Source of the DNA: Pseudothioclava arenosa
GTDB taxonomy: Bacteria > Pseudomonadota > Alphaproteobacteria > Rhodobacterales > Rhodobacteraceae
Length of the DNA stretch: 64,000 nucleotides
Direction: 5' to 3'
Assembly (NCBI RefSeq): GCF_002358085.1
Contig: NZ_NTJD01000003.1
Coordinates: 186,001-250,000 of the forward strand
Shown here one piece after another: positions 25,849 through 35,797 of the stretch (position 1 is the first letter of the stretch; each line of letters begins with the position of its first letter). The notes beneath the pieces were generated by a model, which ran no database searches, had not been told where the DNA came from, and saw only the letters and a list, made by a program, of their open reading frames with translations. Position numbers and translations under genes: made by a program.

Positions 25849-27246
25849 TTACTCGGCAGCGACGTGGTCAGCGTCAGTGTCGAGGCGGCGCTGCTCGATC
25901 GGACCCGGGCCGACCACTTCACGGCGCGGCATGGCCAGAGCGTAGATGAACAGCAGTGCACCCAGCACAACCGCGACACCCGAGCCGAAGCGCATCACAT
26001 AGAAGACCCAGAGTTGATCCTGGACGTCCATGTAATACTCGCCCATCACGCGCTGCAGGTGGGTTTGCACCGTGCCTGCGAAGGTCAGCGTGAAGGTCAT
26101 GAAGGTCATGCCGCCCGCCATCAGCCAGAACGAGGCCATGTTGAGGACCTGGTTGTAGGGGTCACGACCGCGCAGGATCGGCAGCGCGTAGGACATGATC
26201 GCGAGGTTCAGCGCGACATAGGCGCCGAAGAAGGCGAGGTGCCCGTGGGCGGCAGTGATCTGCGTGCCGTGGGTGTAGTAGTTCACCCCGTGCAGCGTGT
26301 GCAGGAAGCCCCAGACGCCCGCACCGAAGAAGGCCAGCGTGGCGCAGCCAAGGCTCCACAGCAGCGCGGCTTTGTTCGGGTGGTCGCGGCGGCCCTTCCA
26401 GACCATGACGAAGGCGAAGGCCATCATCGCGAAGAAGGGAATGATCTCGAGCGAGCTGAAGATCGAGCCGATCCACTGCCAGTAACCGGGGGTGCCGATC
26501 CAGTAGTAGTGGTGGCCGGTGCCCAGGATACCCGAGAACAGCGCGGCGGCGACGATGACATAGAGCCATTTTTCCACGACTTCGCGGTCAACGCCCGTCA
26601 GCTTGAGCATCAGGTAGGCGAGGATCGACGCCATGATCAGCTCCCACACGCCTTCCACCCAGAGGTGCACGACGTACCACCAGTACTGCTTGTCGAGCGC
26701 AAGGTTGCCGGGGTTGTAGAAGGCGAACAGGAACAGCAGCGCCAGACCCCAGAGGCCCAGAAGCAGGATGTTCGTGATCGCGGTCTTGCGGCCCTTGAGC
26801 ACGGTCATGGTGACGTTGAACAGGAAGATCAGCGCGGCAACGACGATGCCGGCCTTGACCCAGAGCGGCTGCTCGAGGAATTCGCGGCCTTCTTTGCCCA
26901 GCAGGATGTTCCCTTCAAACAGGTTGAAGGTGTAGGTGATAACTGCACCCAGCGTGCCCACCACCAGGATCAGAAGCTGCAGATAGGCCAGCTTTTCCGA
27001 GTGGATTTCACGCTCGGCCTCTTCCGGGATCAGGAAGTAGGCCGCGCCCATGAAGCCGGTGATCAGCCACACGACGAGCGCGTTGGTATGGAGCATCCGG
27101 CCGATGTTGAAGGGCAGGAGTTCCGACAGGAAGTTCGGCGAGACATAGATCCAGCCGATCACGAGGCCCATGGTCACCTGAATGAGGAACAGCGCAAGCG
27201 CGACCCCCATATAGGCAAGGGCGATTTTCTGACTTTGGTATTTCAT
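25849..27246 (-). CDS. norB: NorB nitric oxide reductase large subunit
   Basis: A 465-residue haem-copper-oxidase superfamily protein with 12 membrane segments. The active-site region shows HLWVEGVWE (FeB His and the NorB-specific Glu), GTGHHYYW (two further FeB His) and [16 protein letters not shown] (haem ligands). It reduces 2 NO to N2O with electrons from the NorC haem c. There is no N-terminal quinol-oxidase extension, so this is the cytochrome c-dependent cNor type, consistent with the norC gene 21 bp upstream. Confidence 0.97.
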   Translation of the reverse strand: MKYQSQKIALAYMGVALALFLIQVTMGLVIGWIYVSPNFLSELLPFNIGRMLHTNALVVWLITGFMGAAYFLIPEEAEREIHSEKLAYLQLLILVVGTLGAVITYTFNLFEGNILLGKEGREFLEQPLWVKAGIVVAALIFLFNVTMTVLKGRKTAITNILLLGLWGLALLFLFAFYNPGNLALDKQYWWYVVHLWVEGVWELIMASILAYLMLKLTGVDREVVEKWLYVIVAAALFSGILGTGHHYYWIGTPGYWQWIGSIFSSLEIIPFFAMMAFAFVMVWKGRRDHPNKAALLWSLGCATLAFFGAGVWGFLHTLHGVNYYTHGTQITAAHGHLAFFGAYVALNLAIMSYALPILRGRDPYNQVLNMASFWLMAGGMTFMTFTLTFAGTVQTHLQRVMGEYYMDVQDQLWVFYVMRFGSGVAVVLGALLFIYALAMPRREVVGPGPIEQRRLDTDADHVAAE

Positions 27247-27267
27247 GGTTCTACTCCAGTCCTTGCC

Positions 27268-27723
27268 TCAGCCCGCGTCGTTCGGCGGCCATTCCTGCGC
27301 GTCGATGCTGTCCGCCCACATCAGGAAGTCGGCGAGGTTCTGGTATTCCTCGTCGCTCAGGTTGAATTGCGGCATCTGGCGACGACCTTCGATACCCGTG
27401 GGCATCGCGTCCATCCACGCCTTCAGGGCATCTTTCGCGCCTTCATGGTCGCCCGGGTCGATGCCCCAGCGGGTCATCACGTTGACCAGTTCAGGGGCGA
27501 AATAAGCGCCTTCGCCCATGATCGTGTGGCAGTTGATGCAGGCATTCTCTTCCCAGACGCGTTTGCCCGCGCGCACCGAGTCGGTCAGCGTGGATTCATC
27601 CGTCGAGGTCGAGGTGATGTAGAGATGGCTGTGGGCCGAGAGACCCACGAAGATGATAATGAAGAACAGGGATCCGCCATAAAAGATATTGCGGGCCATG
27701 CTCTTGGTCATGACTTCGCGCAT
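27268..27723 (-). CDS. norC: NorC cytochrome c subunit of nitric oxide reductase
   Basis: A 151-residue protein anchored by one N-terminal membrane helix (about 13-30), with one haem c motif CINCH (about C62) and a distal Met likely in RRQMPQF. It carries electrons to NorB. The ATG at 27723 has AAGGAGAG upstream. It is the first gene of norCBQDEF, with a DNR-type box about 73 bp upstream. Confidence 0.96.
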   Translation of the reverse strand: MREVMTKSMARNIFYGGSLFFIIIFVGLSAHSHLYITSTSTDESTLTDSVRAGKRVWEENACINCHTIMGEGAYFAPELVNVMTRWGIDPGDHEGAKDALKAWMDAMPTGIEGRRQMPQFNLSDEEYQNLADFLMWADSIDAQEWPPNDAG

Positions 27724-27789
27724 GTGCGCTCTCCTTTTCGGAGCGGTTGATCGGTAGGCTCACAAGACCGTGACCGGGGGCGACTCGCC

Positions 27790-27803
27790 TTAACGAAAGT
27801 CAA
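27790..27803. promoter_or_regulatory. NNR/DNR-type box upstream of norC
   Basis: TTAAC-GAAA-GTCAA is a full-match dyad centred about 73 bp upstream of norC. The same 14-mer occurs before nnrS at 29152. Confidence 0.72.
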
Positions 27804-27834
27804 TCGTTTGCAATCGCATCGGTCCCGGGGCGCT

Positions 27835-29061
27835 TTAATTGGGGCGGCCGGAGCTGCCCGGGGTGGGGCCTGCGGGCGGGCGCGGCATGCGCGGAGCCAA
27901 TAAAATAGGGGCAACGGCGGCCAGGGCGAGGCCGAAAGCGGTGATCCAAAGAATTCCTGCAAAAAGAGTCAGAAAAGCTTCGCCATCGGTGGCCTGAGGG
28001 GCGATCCAGCGGATCAGCGCCGCGATCGGGACGATTCCATAGGCCAGCGCGACCGGGCGCGCGGCGATCAGCGGACGGCCGGTGTGGCCAAGGCTTGCGC
28101 GGCTCATCACCGAGAGCACCATGCCGCCCACCGCGCCGATCCCTAGCAGGTGCAGCGCCGGGATCTCGGCGCCAATCCCGAAGCCCGCCGCGCCCCAGGC
28201 GAGGTATCCCAGCCCCAGCAGCGCATAGGACAGATGCAGCGTCCAGATGATCGGGTAGGGGCGGCTCCAGAGGCCTTTCCAGCGGCTCAGCCGCGCCAGT
28301 GTCAGCCCGCCCGCGACCAGCGCGAGGAGCGCGGGAATCATCTCGGGCAGGGGCAGCACCGCCAGAAGCGCGAGCGCGACAGTCACGCCGATGCCCGCCA
28401 GATCGAGCCGCCCGCCGCTTTCGGGCAGGTCGGTCTCGCGGCCGGTACGAATCATCGCGTTGCGGGTGAAGGCGGGCACCACGCGCCCGCCGATCACCGC
28501 GATCATCGCGCAAAGCGCCAGAAGGCCCACGCGCAGCCCGCGCGCCTCGTCGCCCCAGCCAAGGCCCATCCAGTCGGCCTGCACCAGAACTTCGCCGCCC
28601 CACATCGCGGCGAGGATGCCGAGGAACATCATGTTCTGGGGTTTTGGGCGTTTCAGCAACTGCGTGGCGATTTTTGCGCCAAGGAAGGGCACGAACAGAA
28701 GCGAGGCCAGCGCGACGAGCCCGGCGGGCCAGAGCGCCGAGGTCCAGGCGGCAATCCGGCCCAGCAGCCACAGCCCCGCCGCGATCGCGATAAAGCTGCG
28801 TTGCGCCGCGGGCGCGCCCGTCCAGTTTGGCACGGCGGTCAGGAAGAACCCGCCCATCGCGGCGCCGGCGAATCCAAAGATCATCTCATGCGCATGCCAG
28901 CCGATCGGGCCGGGCAGAATCGGCAGGCTCCAGCCGCCCGAACCGAAGAAGTCATTCCACAACAGGCCTTCCCAGACCGAAAGGAACAGCACGGCGCTGA
29001 GCAGCGTGAGCAAAAAGAAGATTCGGAATCCTTCGGAAAACAGGCGCGCGAGGACGGGCAT
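27835..29061 (-). CDS. nnrS: NnrS haem-copper membrane protein
   Basis: A 408-residue protein with about 12 membrane segments. Family-typical stretches include FRIFFLLTLLSAVLF, IGWHAHEMIFGFAGAAMGGFFLTAVPNWTG and GLLALCAMIAVIGGRVVPAFTRNA, then SRASLGHTGRPL. The His residues in WHAHEM and GHTGR are conserved in NnrS. NnrS relieves nitrosative stress and is commonly found near nir/nor genes. Its stop lies about 30 bp before the norC box, and its own DNR-type box lies at 29152. The C-terminus is Pro/Gly-rich. Confidence 0.93.
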   Translation of the reverse strand: MPVLARLFSEGFRIFFLLTLLSAVLFLSVWEGLLWNDFFGSGGWSLPILPGPIGWHAHEMIFGFAGAAMGGFFLTAVPNWTGAPAAQRSFIAIAAGLWLLGRIAAWTSALWPAGLVALASLLFVPFLGAKIATQLLKRPKPQNMMFLGILAAMWGGEVLVQADWMGLGWGDEARGLRVGLLALCAMIAVIGGRVVPAFTRNAMIRTGRETDLPESGGRLDLAGIGVTVALALLAVLPLPEMIPALLALVAGGLTLARLSRWKGLWSRPYPIIWTLHLSYALLGLGYLAWGAAGFGIGAEIPALHLLGIGAVGGMVLSVMSRASLGHTGRPLIAARPVALAYGIVPIAALIRWIAPQATDGEAFLTLFAGILWITAFGLALAAVAPILLAPRMPRPPAGPTPGSSGRPN

Positions 29062-29151
29062 CGGGAAACTCCTCAGGGCACCGGCGGCATGGCCCCGGCG
29101 CCCGACATGACATGATTTGGGAAAGGATGCTGGGCACGCGCCGCGATAGCC

Positions 29152-29165
29152 TTAACGAAAGTCAA
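29152..29165. promoter_or_regulatory. NNR/DNR-type box upstream of nnrS
   Basis: TTAAC-GAAA-GTCAA, identical to the norC box, is centred about 97 bp from the nnrS start. It lies in the 278-bp divergent region shared with nirS. Confidence 0.65.
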
Positions 29166-29264
29166 TCTGCACCGGGGCGGCGCCATGAATTCGGCTTCAA
29201 GGATATGAAATATTTATGAAATTCTAATATCCGACGATTGCGATCACCAATGGCTCACAGAAAC

Positions 29265-29278
29265 TTGACTTTGGTCAA
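29265..29278. promoter_or_regulatory. FNR/DNR-type box upstream of nirS
   Basis: TTGAC-TTTG-GTCAA, a full-match dyad, is centred about 69 bp upstream of the nirS start at 29340. Confidence 0.72.
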
Positions 29279-29339
29279 TGCTCATCGGGGCCCGGCTTGG
29301 CAGGTTCAGCGTGCCTCATCGCCCCACAGGAGAGTGATC

Positions 29340-31019
29340 ATGTCACTTGAGAGAAAGAATAAACGCTTCGGACTGGTCCCGACCGCGGGTCTGGCCGTGT
29401 TCCTCGCCGGCGTGGCGCTTCCTGCGCTCGCCCAGGACGTTCCGACGCTGAGTGAAGAAGCTTTCGAGCATTCGAAAGAAATCTACTTCCAGCAGTGCGC
29501 AGGCTGCCACGGTGTTCTGCGCAAAGGGGCGACGGGTAAAAACCTCGAGCCGGCCTGGAAGAAAACCGCAGCCGACGGCACCGTCACCGAGGGTGGCACG
29601 CTGAAGCTGGGCCAGGAACGCCTTGAAAAGATCATCTCCTTCGGTACCGAAGGCGGGATGAACAACTTCTCGGACATCATGACCGAGCAGGAAATCAAGG
29701 ATATGGCCACCTATATCCAGATGACCCCGCCGAAACCGCCGGAATGGTCGCTGGAACAGATGAAAGCCTCGCGCAAGGTCTATGTTGACCCGGCCGACTA
29801 TCCGACCGAGCCGCTGCATGGCCGCAACTGGGAAAACTTCTTCGTCGTCATCGAGCGTGACGTCGGCAAGGTTGCCATCATCGACGGCGACACCAAGGAA
29901 GTTCTCGTCCATATCCCGACCGGCTACGCCGTGCACGTGATCAAGGCCTCCGAGCACCACAATGTGGAGCACATGGAGAACCCGGGTCGCTTCTGGTACA
30001 CTATGGGCCGCGACGGCAAGATGACCAAGATCGACCTCTGGCAGACGCCGGACAAGATGCTGGTTGCCGAAGTCGACATCGCCCACGACGCGCGTGACGT
30101 GTCGATCTCGGGCGACGGCAAATACGTGATCGGTGGGGGCTACTGGCCGCCGCACTTCGTGATCGCCGACGCCGTGACCATGGAGCCGCTGAAAGTGGTT
30201 TCGACCCGCGGCGTGAACGTCGACGGCAACTATGTCGAAGAGGCCCGCGTGGCCGCCATCTACACCACCCCGAACGAGCCGACCTTCCTGGTCGCCGTGA
30301 AGGAGCTGGGCCAGATGTGGCAGGTGGATTACACCGACCTCGACAACCTGCGCATCGAGATGATCAACTCGGCCAAGTTCCTGCATGACGGGTTCTTCGA
30401 CACCACCGGCCGTTACTTCCAGATCGCCGCGAACGCCTCGAACAAGATGGTCGTGGTCGACACCAAAGAGCGCAAGCTGGAAGCGATGATCGACGTGGGC
30501 GCGCTGCCGCACCCCGGCCCGGGCGCCAACTGGGATGACCCGAACTGCGGTCCGGTCGCCGGCACCACCCACCTCGGCGAAGGCACTGTGACGGTTTGGG
30601 GCAACGACCCCGAAGGTCATGCCGATCAGGCGTGGAAAGTCTGCTACACGGTCGAAACCGATGGCCCCGGCCTGTTCGTCCGCACCCACCCGAAGTCGAA
30701 ATACGTCTGGGCTGACCAGACCAAACACCCCGACCCGGAAGTGCAGCAGTCGATCCAGGTCATCGACAAGGCCACCGGCGAGATCGCCAAGACGATCCAG
30801 ATCACCGACGAGGAAGGCAGCGCCGCTGTCCACTTCGAGTTCAACGCGGATGGCACGGAAGTCTGGGTCTCCAAGTGGAACCTGAAGGACTCGAAAGAGC
30901 CGAACGGCCAGATGGTGATCTTCGACGCCGAGACGCTTGAAGAAAAAGCCCGCATCGACGGCCTCTTTGCCCCGACCGGCAAGTTCAACGTCTACAACCG
31001 CACCAACCACGTGACCTGA
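29340..31019 (+). CDS. nirS: Cytochrome cd1 nitrite reductase
   Basis: A 559-residue periplasmic enzyme. The leader has a basic n-region ([11 protein letters not shown]) and ends ALPALAQ. An N-terminal cytochrome c domain with CAGCH (C53, C56, H57) is followed by an eight-bladed propeller binding haem d1 (about 135-559). It reduces nitrite to NO. ACAGGAGAGTG precedes the ATG. The C-terminal [13 protein letters not shown] is the usual NirS ending. It is transcribed with the downstream NirT-like gene, but a hairpin after the stop probably lowers downstream transcript. Confidence 0.98.
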   Translation: MSLERKNKRFGLVPTAGLAVFLAGVALPALAQDVPTLSEEAFEHSKEIYFQQCAGCHGVLRKGATGKNLEPAWKKTAADGTVTEGGTLKLGQERLEKIISFGTEGGMNNFSDIMTEQEIKDMATYIQMTPPKPPEWSLEQMKASRKVYVDPADYPTEPLHGRNWENFFVVIERDVGKVAIIDGDTKEVLVHIPTGYAVHVIKASEHHNVEHMENPGRFWYTMGRDGKMTKIDLWQTPDKMLVAEVDIAHDARDVSISGDGKYVIGGGYWPPHFVIADAVTMEPLKVVSTRGVNVDGNYVEEARVAAIYTTPNEPTFLVAVKELGQMWQVDYTDLDNLRIEMINSAKFLHDGFFDTTGRYFQIAANASNKMVVVDTKERKLEAMIDVGALPHPGPGANWDDPNCGPVAGTTHLGEGTVTVWGNDPEGHADQAWKVCYTVETDGPGLFVRTHPKSKYVWADQTKHPDPEVQQSIQVIDKATGEIAKTIQITDEEGSAAVHFEFNADGTEVWVSKWNLKDSKEPNGQMVIFDAETLEEKARIDGLFAPTGKFNVYNRTNHVT

Positions 31020-31032
31020 TAAGGTCTCGTCG

Positions 31033-31063
31033 CGGGCCGCCCCTTGCGGGCGGTCCGTATTTT
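31033..31063 (+). terminator. Attenuator-like hairpin after nirS
   Basis: An approximately 10-bp GC-rich stem (CGGGCCGCCC with GGGCGGTCCG, including one G-T pair) is followed by TATTTT, 14 bp after the nirS stop. The next gene continues on the same strand, so partial termination is more likely than a full stop. Confidence 0.55.
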
Positions 31064-31128
31064 CCAGCCCATTCTTTCCAGCAGGGCCGCCTTCGGGCGC
31101 TGGCCCGCTGTTGCGCAGGAGCCAGGAG

Positions 31129-32922
31129 ATGTCGGACGACACCCCGCAACCCAAACAACCCGCGTCCCTTTGGCGGCGCTATGTCTTCTTTGGCGTGCCC
31201 GTTGTCGGTGCCGCCGCCGCCTTCATCGCGGGGATCGTCTTCTGGGGCGGCTTCAACACCGCGATGGAAGCCACCAACACGATGCCCTTCTGTATCTCGT
31301 GCCACGAGATGGAAGATAACGTCTATGCCGAATACAAGGGCACGATCCACGACGTGAACCGCTCGGGCGTGGGCGCGGTCTGTTCGGACTGCCACGTGCC
31401 GAAGGACTGGACGCACAAGATCATCCGCAAGATCCAGGCCTCGCGCGAGGTTTGGGGCAAGCTGACCGGCTCGATCTCGACGCCCGAGAAATTCGATGCC
31501 AAGCGGCTTGAGCTGGCGATGCACGAATGGGAACGGATGAAATCCACCGACTCGCGCGAATGCCGCAACTGCCACGATTTCGAATCGATGCTGCCCGAGA
31601 AACAGCGCCCGCGTGCGCGTCAGCAGCACATGAACGCGATCGAGACGGGGCAGACCTGCATCGACTGCCACAAGGGCATCGCGCACCACAACGTGCGTGA
31701 CCGCGCCGACGAGGAATACCTCGCCGAGCTGGAAGCGCCGAACCCGAAATTCGCCCGCGAAATCCCGGCTGAATATCTGGAAAGTCTTGCGCGGATCGAA
31801 GCCAAGGAAGCCGCAGAGGCCGAAGCCGCCGCTGCCGCGACCAAGGCTGCCGAAGAGGCGGTGCAGGCACGGATCGCCTCGGCGGTCGACAAGGCGGTTG
31901 CCGAAGAGCAGGCCAAGGCCTCCGGCGCTCCGGTTCCGGCCGCTGGCGGCTCGGGCGACGGCCCGGATGCCGCGATCGACTGGAGCAAATCCTCGCCGCT
32001 GACCGTGACCATGTTCTACCCGGGTCAGGCGAGCTTCGAATGGGTGCAGAATGGCAAGACCCATGGCGGCGCGCGTCCGGTGACCAAGGGCGGCGACAAG
32101 TGCTCGACCTGCCACGCCAAGGAACTGGCCAACATGGGCCAGAAGATCGTGACCGGCGAAAAAGCCGAGCCGACCCCGATCCCGGGCAAACGCGGCTCGA
32201 TCGACGCCTCGCTTCAGGCCACGCATGACGGCGAGAACCTGTATCTGCGCCTGCAGTTCCAGGCTGGTCCGCACAACCCGGTCCCCTTCGTCGACGGCGG
32301 CAAGATGGACCCGGAAAACCCGGTGAAAGTCGCGATGATGATCCTGGGCAACGGCATCGAATACGGTGAACAGGCCGGGTGCTGGGTGACTTGCCACAAC
32401 GACAACCGCTATATGCCCGATGCGCCCGATGGCGCGGCCCTCGCGGCGGCGGGTGATGTGGCGGCACGTCTCGGGGCGACCGACTATGTCAGCAAATACA
32501 TCGCCGAAAGCCGCACCGAGATCGAGCTCAAGGGCCGTGGCGGCAAACCGCTCGGCGGCTGGGACAAGCTGAAAGCCGAAGGCGAGATCGCGGCCTACCT
32601 TGATGGCGGCACCTATATGGACCTGCTCCGCGCCAACCCGACCGGCAGCTCGAACGGCCATATCCTCGAAGCGCGCCACGGTGACGACGAGGCGCAGATC
32701 GAGACCTCGCTGACGCTTGACGGCGATACCTGGACCGCGGTGATCAAGCGTCCGCTCGACACCGGCGCTGCGGGTGACATCAAGATCGAACCCGGCAAGG
32801 TCTATACCGTCGGCTTCGCGATCCACGACGACTTCACCGCCGCACGCTTCCACCACGTGTCGATGGACTGGCGTCTGGGTCTTGATGACGCGGGGGTCGA
32901 AATCAACGCGGTTGCCCAGTAA
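31129..32922 (+). CDS. NapC/NirT tetrahaem protein fused to an EB_dh-type haem domain
   Basis: A 597-residue membrane-anchored protein. A membrane helix lies at about 18-40. A NapC/NirT domain with four haem c motifs follows: CISCH (C55), CSDCH (C85), CRNCH (C145) and CIDCH (C177). Next is a Glu/Ala-rich linker (about 210-275), probably a coiled coil. The C-terminal part (about 285-597) resembles the cytochrome c-552/ethylbenzene-dehydrogenase haem-binding family and adds CSTCH (C325) and a CX3CH motif, CWVTCH (C418). NirT proteins oxidise quinol and pass electrons to periplasmic reductases. Position between nirS and the d1 genes suggests electron supply to NirS. CCAGGAG precedes the ATG. Role of the extra domain is unknown. 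Confidence 0.85.
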   Translation: MSDDTPQPKQPASLWRRYVFFGVPVVGAAAAFIAGIVFWGGFNTAMEATNTMPFCISCHEMEDNVYAEYKGTIHDVNRSGVGAVCSDCHVPKDWTHKIIRKIQASREVWGKLTGSISTPEKFDAKRLELAMHEWERMKSTDSRECRNCHDFESMLPEKQRPRARQQHMNAIETGQTCIDCHKGIAHHNVRDRADEEYLAELEAPNPKFAREIPAEYLESLARIEAKEAAEAEAAAAATKAAEEAVQARIASAVDKAVAEEQAKASGAPVPAAGGSGDGPDAAIDWSKSSPLTVTMFYPGQASFEWVQNGKTHGGARPVTKGGDKCSTCHAKELANMGQKIVTGEKAEPTPIPGKRGSIDASLQATHDGENLYLRLQFQAGPHNPVPFVDGGKMDPENPVKVAMMILGNGIEYGEQAGCWVTCHNDNRYMPDAPDGAALAAAGDVAARLGATDYVSKYIAESRTEIELKGRGGKPLGGWDKLKAEGEIAAYLDGGTYMDLLRANPTGSSNGHILEARHGDDEAQIETSLTLDGDTWTAVIKRPLDTGAAGDIKIEPGKVYTVGFAIHDDFTAARFHHVSMDWRLGLDDAGVEINAVAQ

Positions 32923-32938
32923 GATGGGCCCGCAGGGA

Positions 32939-32972
32939 GGGCGGCAGGGCAACCTGCCGCCCTTTTTCTTTT
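32939..32972 (+). terminator. Intrinsic terminator or attenuator before the cupredoxin gene
   Basis: A perfect 10-bp stem (GGGCGGCAGG/CCTGCCGCCC) with a GCAA tetraloop is followed by TTTTTCTTTT. It lies only 18 bp before the cupredoxin start, so downstream expression depends on read-through or a separate promoter. Confidence 0.8.
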
Positions 32973-32989
32973 GGCAAAGGAGCTTTCCG

Positions 32990-33412
32990 ATGACCCGAAC
33001 CATCCTGAGCGTCCTGGCTGTGCTGGCGGCCGGCACCGGGCTCGCGCATGCCGAGACCGACCCCGAGAAGATCGCCAAGATCTGCCAGGAAGCCGAAGAG
33101 CGTTATGTGCAGATCTACGGCCACCCAAGCGCCGAGGAAGAGGGTGTCACCGTCGCGCTGATGTACAAATACACCTTCTGCCCGGTCACGCTGGAAGTGC
33201 CGCTGGGCACCACGGTGCGCTGGGTCAATGTCGACAAGCGCACCTCGCATTCGACCTGGTTCCGCGACGAGGGCCAGCCCGAGAGCGAGCGCCTCTTTCC
33301 CGAGGAAACCGCCGAGCAGACCTTCGATGTGCCGGGCGAGTGGGGCTATCTTTGCGGCCCGCATTGGGAAAGCCACGACATGATCGGCAAGGTGATCGTG
33401 CTGCCGCAATAG
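32990..33412 (+). CDS. Periplasmic cupredoxin of the nir cluster
   Basis: A 140-residue protein with leader MTRTILSVLAVLAAGTGLAHA. The mature part has a type I copper site: His in KRTSHSTW, then YLCGPHWESHDM, supplying Cys, His and Met. The domain follows an insertion of about 35 residues (ETDPEKIAKICQEAEERYVQ), probably helical. It could be an electron carrier to NirS in place of, or beside, pseudoazurin and cytochrome c551. Neighbours are the NirT fusion and nirE. CAAAGGAG precedes the ATG. Confidence 0.85.
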   Translation: MTRTILSVLAVLAAGTGLAHAETDPEKIAKICQEAEERYVQIYGHPSAEEEGVTVALMYKYTFCPVTLEVPLGTTVRWVNVDKRTSHSTWFRDEGQPESERLFPEETAEQTFDVPGEWGYLCGPHWESHDMIGKVIVLPQ

Positions 33413-33459
33413 CGGGCAGGTCCATCAATCTCCTTTTTGCGGCGCTGAATCACATAAGT

Positions 33460-33473
33460 TTGACTTCCGTCAA
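33460..33473. promoter_or_regulatory. FNR/DNR-type box upstream of nirE
   Basis: TTGAC-TTCC-GTCAA, a full-match dyad, is centred about 72 bp upstream of nirE (33539). It shows that the haem d1 genes have their own regulated promoter. Confidence 0.72.
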
Positions 33474-33538
33474 TATATGGGCGCGCCCGTTTTGGCAGAG
33501 TCGACGCATGACGCTGCCGAAAGAAAAAGGAGATTGGC

Positions 33539-34333
33539 ATGGGTAACATCGGGACAGTTACGCTTGTCGGCGCCGGCCCCGGCGATCCCGAGCTCCTGAC
33601 GCTGAAGGCGGCGCGCCTGATTCAGAGTGCCGAAGTGGTGGTGTTCGATCGGCTTGTGGCCCCTGAAATCCTGGCGATGATCCCGGCTGATGCCGAGCGC
33701 GTCGATGTCGGCAAGCGCACCCATCACCACCCCGTGCCGCAAGAAGAAATCAACGAGATTCTCGTGCGTTACGCGCAGGCCGGGCGCAATGTGATCCGGC
33801 TGAAAGGCGGCGATCCGTTCATCTTCGGGCGTGGCTGCGAGGAAACCGCGCGGCTGGCCGAGGCGGGCGTGCCCTTTGCCGTCGTGCCCGGCATCACCGC
33901 CGCGCAGGGCGCCTCGGCCTCGACTGGCGTGCCGCTGACGCATCGCGGAATCGCGCGCTCGGTGCGCTACATCACCGGCCACTGCAAGGCCGACGAGATG
34001 CTGAATCTGGACTGGGCCGGGCTGGCCGATCCGGAGACCACGCTGGTCTTCTACATGGGCAAGGCGACGATCCGTTTCATCGCGCAAAAGCTGATGGCGC
34101 ATGGGATGGCGGGGGCGACGCCGGTGATGGCGGTGGCCTCGGCCACGACCTCGCAGGAACGGCGCCTCAGCTCGCAGCTCGACCAGATCGAGGGCGACAT
34201 GGCCGAGGCGGGGCTGGAAAGCCCGGTGATCTTCATCATCGGCGAGGTGGCCGCGCTGGCCGATCGCACCACGCCCTTTCGCCTGATCGCCGAAGCGCGC
34301 GCGCAACGCCTTCAGGAGCGCTGCCATGCCTGA
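33539..34333 (+). CDS. nirE: NirE uroporphyrinogen-III C-methyltransferase
   Basis: A 264-residue SAM-dependent methyltransferase with signatures VTLVGAGPGDPELLTLKA, VRYAQAGRNVIRLKGGDPFIFGRGCEE and VPGITAAQGASASTGVPLTHR. It converts uroporphyrinogen III to precorrin-2, the first committed step to haem d1. The family includes CobA/SumT; location at the head of the nirCFDLGHJN genes favours NirE. It overlaps nirC by 8 bp. Confidence 0.94.
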   Translation: MGNIGTVTLVGAGPGDPELLTLKAARLIQSAEVVVFDRLVAPEILAMIPADAERVDVGKRTHHHPVPQEEINEILVRYAQAGRNVIRLKGGDPFIFGRGCEETARLAEAGVPFAVVPGITAAQGASASTGVPLTHRGIARSVRYITGHCKADEMLNLDWAGLADPETTLVFYMGKATIRFIAQKLMAHGMAGATPVMAVASATTSQERRLSSQLDQIEGDMAEAGLESPVIFIIGEVAALADRTTPFRLIAEARAQRLQERCHA

Positions 34334-34646
34334 TCCACGCGCCCTGGCGTCGATGCTCGCGCTGGTGCTGGCAATGCCCGCCGCGGCCGAGGGGATCGAC
34401 GCCGAGAAGCAGCATGAGCTTGAACATCTGGTGCTGCAGGATTGCGGCTCGTGCCACGGGCTGACCCGCAAGGGCGGCCTTGGCAGCCCGCTCACCCGCG
34501 AGGCGCTGGAGGGGATGGACCGGCAGGTGATCGCCGAGATTATCCTCGACGGAATGCCCGGCACGGCGATGCCGCCCTGGCGCCCGCTGATGACCGAAGA
34601 AGAAGCCTATTGGATCGCCGATTACCTGCTGGAGACCGAAGAATGA
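34326..34646 (+). CDS. nirC: NirC small cytochrome c
   Basis: A 106-residue periplasmic monohaem cytochrome with leader MPDPRALASMLALVLAMPAAA, haem motif CGSCHG (about C40) and a likely Met ligand in PGTAMPPW. NirC cytochromes are linked to haem d1 maturation or electron transfer to NirS. It overlaps nirE by 8 bp and nirF by 4 bp. Confidence 0.92.
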   Translation: MPDPRALASMLALVLAMPAAAEGIDAEKQHELEHLVLQDCGSCHGLTRKGGLGSPLTREALEGMDRQVIAEIILDGMPGTAMPPWRPLMTEEEAYWIADYLLETEE

Positions 34647-35791
34647 CCCGTCTGGCCGCCCTGTTCCTGTGTTCCGCCCTGGCGATGCCCGCGCTGGCCG
34701 ACGATCTGCGCGCAACCGGCGATCTGGGCGTCGTGGTCGAGCGCGCGACCGGCTCGGTGCTGATCGTCGATCAATCCGAACATGCCGCCATCGGCCGCAT
34801 CGAGGGCTTGGGCGACCTGTCGCATGCCTCGCTGGTGTTCTCGTCCGACGAGCGGTTCGCCTATGTCTTCGGCCGCGATGGCGGGCTGACCAAGATCGAC
34901 ATCCTGACCCAGAAAATCGTCAACCGCGTCGTGCAGGCGGGCAATTCGATCGGCGGCGCGATTTCCGACGATGGCAAGCTGGTGGCAGTGGCGAATTACG
35001 AGCCGGGCGGGGTCAAGATTTTCGACGCCGACACGCTGGCCGAGCTTTATCACATCCCCGCCGAGGGCAAGGCGCTGGGCCTTGAAGACGCGCCGGGCCG
35101 CCGTTTTGTCTTTTCGGTCTGGGAAACCGGCGAGAGCAAGATCGTCGATTTCTCGGGCGCCGAGCCCAAGGTCACCACGCTCGAAAACATCGGCGCCGAG
35201 CCCTATGACGCGCTGGTCACCGATGACGGGCGCACCTATATCGCCGGGCTTTTCGGCGAGGACGGGCTGAGCGCGATCGACCTCTGGGCCGAGGTGCCCG
35301 AGGCGAAAAAGATCCTGCCCCATTACGGGCGCGGTCAGGAGGAAATGCCGGTCTACAAGATGCCGCATCTCGAAGGCTGGGCGAAGGCGGGCGACCAGAT
35401 CGTGCTGCCCGCCGTGCATCACCACGAGGTGCTCTGGATCGACTCGCGCTCGCTGGAGGAAACCGGGCGCACGCAGGTGCATGGCCAGCCGGTCTTTGCG
35501 ATGGCGCGGCCGGGCGGGCGGCATGTCTGGGTGAACTTCGCCCATCCCGATAACGACACCGTGCAGGTCATCGACACGATGAGCCACGAAATCATCGGCG
35601 AGATGGTTCCGGGCCCGGCGGTCCTGCACATGGAATTCACCTCGCGCGGCACCGAAGCCTGGGTCTCGGTGCGCGACGCGAACAAGGTGGTGATTTACGA
35701 CACGACCAGCCTTCAACCCATCGGCGAGATCGCGGCCGAGAGCCCCTCGGGGATCTTCTTCACCGCGCGCGCCCACAGACTGGGACTTTGA
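34643..35791 (+). CDS. nirF: NirF haem d1 biosynthesis dehydrogenase
   Basis: A 382-residue periplasmic protein with leader MTRLAALFLCSALAMPALA and a beta-propeller resembling the d1 domain of NirS (GDLGVVVERATGSVLIVD; SPSGIFFTARAHRLGL at the end). NirF acts late in d1 synthesis, converting dihydro-haem d1 or an earlier intermediate. No lipobox is visible. The start at 34643 overlaps the nirC stop (ATGA). Confidence 0.94.
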   Translation: MTRLAALFLCSALAMPALADDLRATGDLGVVVERATGSVLIVDQSEHAAIGRIEGLGDLSHASLVFSSDERFAYVFGRDGGLTKIDILTQKIVNRVVQAGNSIGGAISDDGKLVAVANYEPGGVKIFDADTLAELYHIPAEGKALGLEDAPGRRFVFSVWETGESKIVDFSGAEPKVTTLENIGAEPYDALVTDDGRTYIAGLFGEDGLSAIDLWAEVPEAKKILPHYGRGQEEMPVYKMPHLEGWAKAGDQIVLPAVHHHEVLWIDSRSLEETGRTQVHGQPVFAMARPGGRHVWVNFAHPDNDTVQVIDTMSHEIIGEMVPGPAVLHMEFTSRGTEAWVSVRDANKVVIYDTTSLQPIGEIAAESPSGIFFTARAHRLGL

Positions 35792-35797
35792 TTTGAT

